Assembly: GCA_964487415.1 (NCBI GenBank)
Contig: CAZAPQ010000077.1
Span: 1 to 34,126 of the forward strand
Length of the DNA: 34,126 bases
Direction of reading: 5' to 3'
Origin: DRVV01 sp964487415
GTDB lineage: Archaea; Thermoproteota; Bathyarchaeia; Bathyarchaeales; Bathycorpusculaceae
The position numbers and the translations under genes are program-made. Below, piece after piece: positions 32,692 through 34,126 of this stretch; the stretch's first letter is position 1, and every line of letters begins with the position of its first letter. The notes beneath the pieces are model-generated. The model saw only the letters and a list, made by a program, of their open reading frames with translations, ran no database searches and was not told the DNA's origin.

Positions 32692-32970
32692 CTAATCCTT
32701 TATAGCCTCCAAAATGCTCATAACGTTCCAAAGCTTCACCCTTGTGTATGGAGGCATGTTGGGATCTTGAAGTATATCATCCAGAAGGGATATGGCGTTT
32801 GATGCTCTAACTGCCGGCGTGAATTCTGTTGACTGTAAAGCCTCTATGGAGTCTTTGGCAGCCCTTCTAATATTACGCGGAGTGGTCGTATCTTCTGAAA
32901 CTTCGGTTAAAACAGCTATTGCCTGCTTCATTCTTTCCTCATACTCCATCATCTTCTTCTTACTGACCAA
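32692..32970 (-). CDS. UPF0147 family protein
   Basis: A 92-residue helical protein of UPF0147, a family restricted to archaea with no known function. Typical text is EDTTTPRNIRRAAKD and DDILQDPNMPPYTRVKLWNV. The TTG start follows GGTGGTGA by six bases. It is divergent from the autoantigen-p27-like gene at 33046. Confidence 0.92.
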   Translation of the reverse strand: MVSKKKMMEYEERMKQAIAVLTEVSEDTTTPRNIRRAAKDSIEALQSTEFTPAVRASNAISLLDDILQDPNMPPYTRVKLWNVMSILEAIKD

Positions 32971-33045
32971 CAGCCGTCACCACCTAATTCCAGACGAAGC
33001 CAAGTTATATAGGCTTTTACACTTATATTTATTTGAGGCTTTGAA

Positions 33046-33414
33046 ATGTCGCAGGAGAAGGGCAATAAAGAGCATGTTATAAAAAGAATGGCTGATTTGC
33101 TACGTCGGGGGGCAACCCTCACCGACTTGGCATGCCCTGCATGCGCTTCACCATTATTCAGGCTTAAAAGCGGCGAGTTATGGTGTGAAGCGTGTGAAAA
33201 GAAGGTTATAGTTGTCGCAGAAGGGGAGGATGTTGCAAAGGTGACAGAGGCGATGACCCTTAAAACTCTAGAGACAACCTTGCTTTCCAAAATACAGGAG
33301 ATACAGGACAGAATTCGACGTGAAACAAACGTAGATGAACTGCAAAAGCTTAGTGCAGCCCTCTCTGAGCTTTTAGAAAGTCTGGAAAGGATAAGGAGAA
33401 CAAAAAGATCGTAG
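33046..33414 (+). CDS. Sjogren's syndrome/scleroderma autoantigen 1 (p27)-like zinc protein
   Basis: A 122-residue protein with the family's start (helix with K-R-M-A-D-L-L-R-R-G-A-T-L) and a zinc ribbon CPAC at 30-33 with CEAC about 20 residues on, followed by a coiled, charged helix. The family is common in archaea and also has a eukaryotic member of uncertain role. Next to UPF0147 it looks like a housekeeping gene. The downstream gene starts 10 bases after its stop. Confidence 0.85.
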   Translation: MSQEKGNKEHVIKRMADLLRRGATLTDLACPACASPLFRLKSGELWCEACEKKVIVVAEGEDVAKVTEAMTLKTLETTLLSKIQEIQDRIRRETNVDELQKLSAALSELLESLERIRRTKRS

Positions 33415-33424
33415 GCGAGGCTAT

Positions 33425-33928
33425 TTGCTTGGATTTTACGCGAATTTCCCGCCTTACGCTCATAGAGTTGAACGCTTTGCCATAGCGGTTTCAAACAGAA
33501 AATTTCAACAAATGTTAGTTCAGACACTTTATAAAATAAACGGGAAAGTCTTCAAATTTGAAGAGGTCGCAAAACCCCCGATTTCCAATTGCTCCGTTAT
33601 ATTTGAGTTTGGGGTAGCTGATGGGGATGGCTTTAATTACCTGGATCTCGAGGAGCTGAACAGGGTTATGGAGGTTGTACGCAAAAAACCTCTACAAATA
33701 ATGGATTTCTTCTGTGCAGTGCGATATTACAGTGAGAAAAATGGAAAGAAGACTCATTTGAAATTTGATTATTACATGATCCGGCTAATTTTTAGTGAAA
33801 GCCGCGTGGAATTCTATACTTTTCATGAAAGGGGATTGGGGCACCTTCTCCCAGAGGACATCATCAACCTTATTGTTGCAAGGGTCAACGAAGTTTCCTC
33901 TAGAAAGGTCCTTAAGAGAATTGAATGA
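33425..33928 (+). CDS. conserved-looking protein of unknown function
   Basis: A 167-residue protein with no motif I recognise. It has mixed alpha/beta composition with an internal DGDGFNYLDLEELNR segment and several aromatic strands (FDYYMIRLIF, RVEFYTF). No signal peptide or membrane segment is visible. It lies ten bases after the p27-like gene and is likely co-transcribed. The start is TTG at 33425, with GGCGAGG at 33414-33420 as ribosome site. Confidence 0.62.
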   Translation: MLGFYANFPPYAHRVERFAIAVSNRKFQQMLVQTLYKINGKVFKFEEVAKPPISNCSVIFEFGVADGDGFNYLDLEELNRVMEVVRKKPLQIMDFFCAVRYYSEKNGKKTHLKFDYYMIRLIFSESRVEFYTFHERGLGHLLPEDIINLIVARVNEVSSRKVLKRIE

Positions 33929-33931
33929 CAC

Positions 33932-34126
33932 TTATACCCCTTTACTCAGGTAGTTCAAGCTTATTGATAGGATTTCATCCGCCACAGCTTTTTCAGCCTT
34001 GTTGCCGTCAACCCTACAAAGTTCTCCGCTTTCAACGAGTTTCAAGTAAACCTCCCGAACCCTCCGCTGAGTTTCAATGTTTTCCATTAAAGACTTTTTA
34101 GGCTTCAATCTCTGAACCACGATCTC
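33932..34126 (-). CDS. unknown protein, C-terminal part (start may lie beyond the window)
   Basis: A helical, charged reading frame ending at 33932 and open to the right edge. A GTG at 34120 or an ATG at 34087 could be starts, but the frame is also open upstream, so it may be truncated. No recognisable domain is seen; the text RRVREVYLKLVESGELCRVDG is merely helix-like. It is convergent with the preceding gene, with 3 bases between the stops. Confidence 0.42.
   Translation of the reverse strand, partial: EIVVQRLKPKKSLMENIETQRRVREVYLKLVESGELCRVDGNKAEKAVADEILSISLNYLSKGV

Noticed and set aside
1..34126. CRISPR arrays, insertion sequences, tRNA or rRNA genes
   Set aside because: No regularly spaced repeats, transposase motifs, terminal inverted repeats, or tRNA-like cloverleaf sequence were seen in the gaps.

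Overview
The window reads as a chromosomal piece of an anaerobic archaeon. Archaeal markers are a class I lysyl-tRNA synthetase, a UPF0147 protein, a Sjogren/scleroderma autoantigen-1 (p27)-type zinc-ribbon protein, an AbrB-PhoU regulator, a formylmethanofuran dehydrogenase (Fwd/Fmd) operon, an F420-type luciferase-like oxidoreductase, TATA-like promoters, and Shine-Dalgarno-led genes with frequent TTG and GTG starts. The mix of methyl-branch Wood-Ljungdahl genes, beta-oxidation and heterodisulfide-reductase (Hdr) modules with no methanogenesis gene in view fits a Bathyarchaeia-like or Archaeoglobi-like lineage. The lineage is inference; only the domain is well supported.

Layout. 1-220: the 3' end of an acyl-CoA dehydrogenase. 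221-581: no intact gene, perhaps eroded coding remains. 582-3325: an HdrA-HdrC-HdrB operon, meeting a convergent AbrB-PhoU regulator (3314-4354). 4492-7319: an operon for a MoaD-like protein, a 47-residue zinc ribbon, a tungsten aldehyde:ferredoxin oxidoreductase (AOR) and a four-cluster ferredoxin. 7420-7914: a second HdrC-like protein. 7928-12429: beta-oxidation genes (enoyl-CoA hydratase, thiolase and two 3-hydroxyacyl-CoA dehydrogenases). 12599-16510: a radical SAM protein, an F420-type oxidoreductase and a DUF35/SCP-x thiolase pair. 16669-21430: fwdC-D-B-A plus a ferredoxin. 21427-23856: an old-yellow-enzyme (OYE) homologue and a PreA/DHOD-like flavoprotein. 24036-29126: a molybdopterin oxidoreductase and three enzymes resembling the benzoyl-CoA ring-opening set Dch, Had and Oah. 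29176-34126: housekeeping and small archaeal genes.

How it may fit together. Dch-, Had- and Oah-like enzymes would convert cyclohexa-1,5-diene-1-carbonyl-CoA to 3-hydroxypimelyl-CoA. The two 3-hydroxyacyl-CoA dehydrogenases, thiolase, enoyl-CoA hydratase and acyl-CoA dehydrogenase would carry that to acetyl-CoA. Fwd belongs to the methyl branch of the Wood-Ljungdahl pathway and could take part in acetyl-CoA oxidation or in CO2 reduction. The Hdr modules, AOR, ferredoxins and flavoproteins would handle low-potential electrons. The most notable reading is therefore an archaeal anaerobic aromatic-acid degradation island. No recognisable ring-dearomatising benzoyl-CoA reductase is proven here: the AOR-family protein invites comparison with BamB but keeps an AOR-type active-site motif. 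Names rest on motifs and remembered family sequences; no database search was run.
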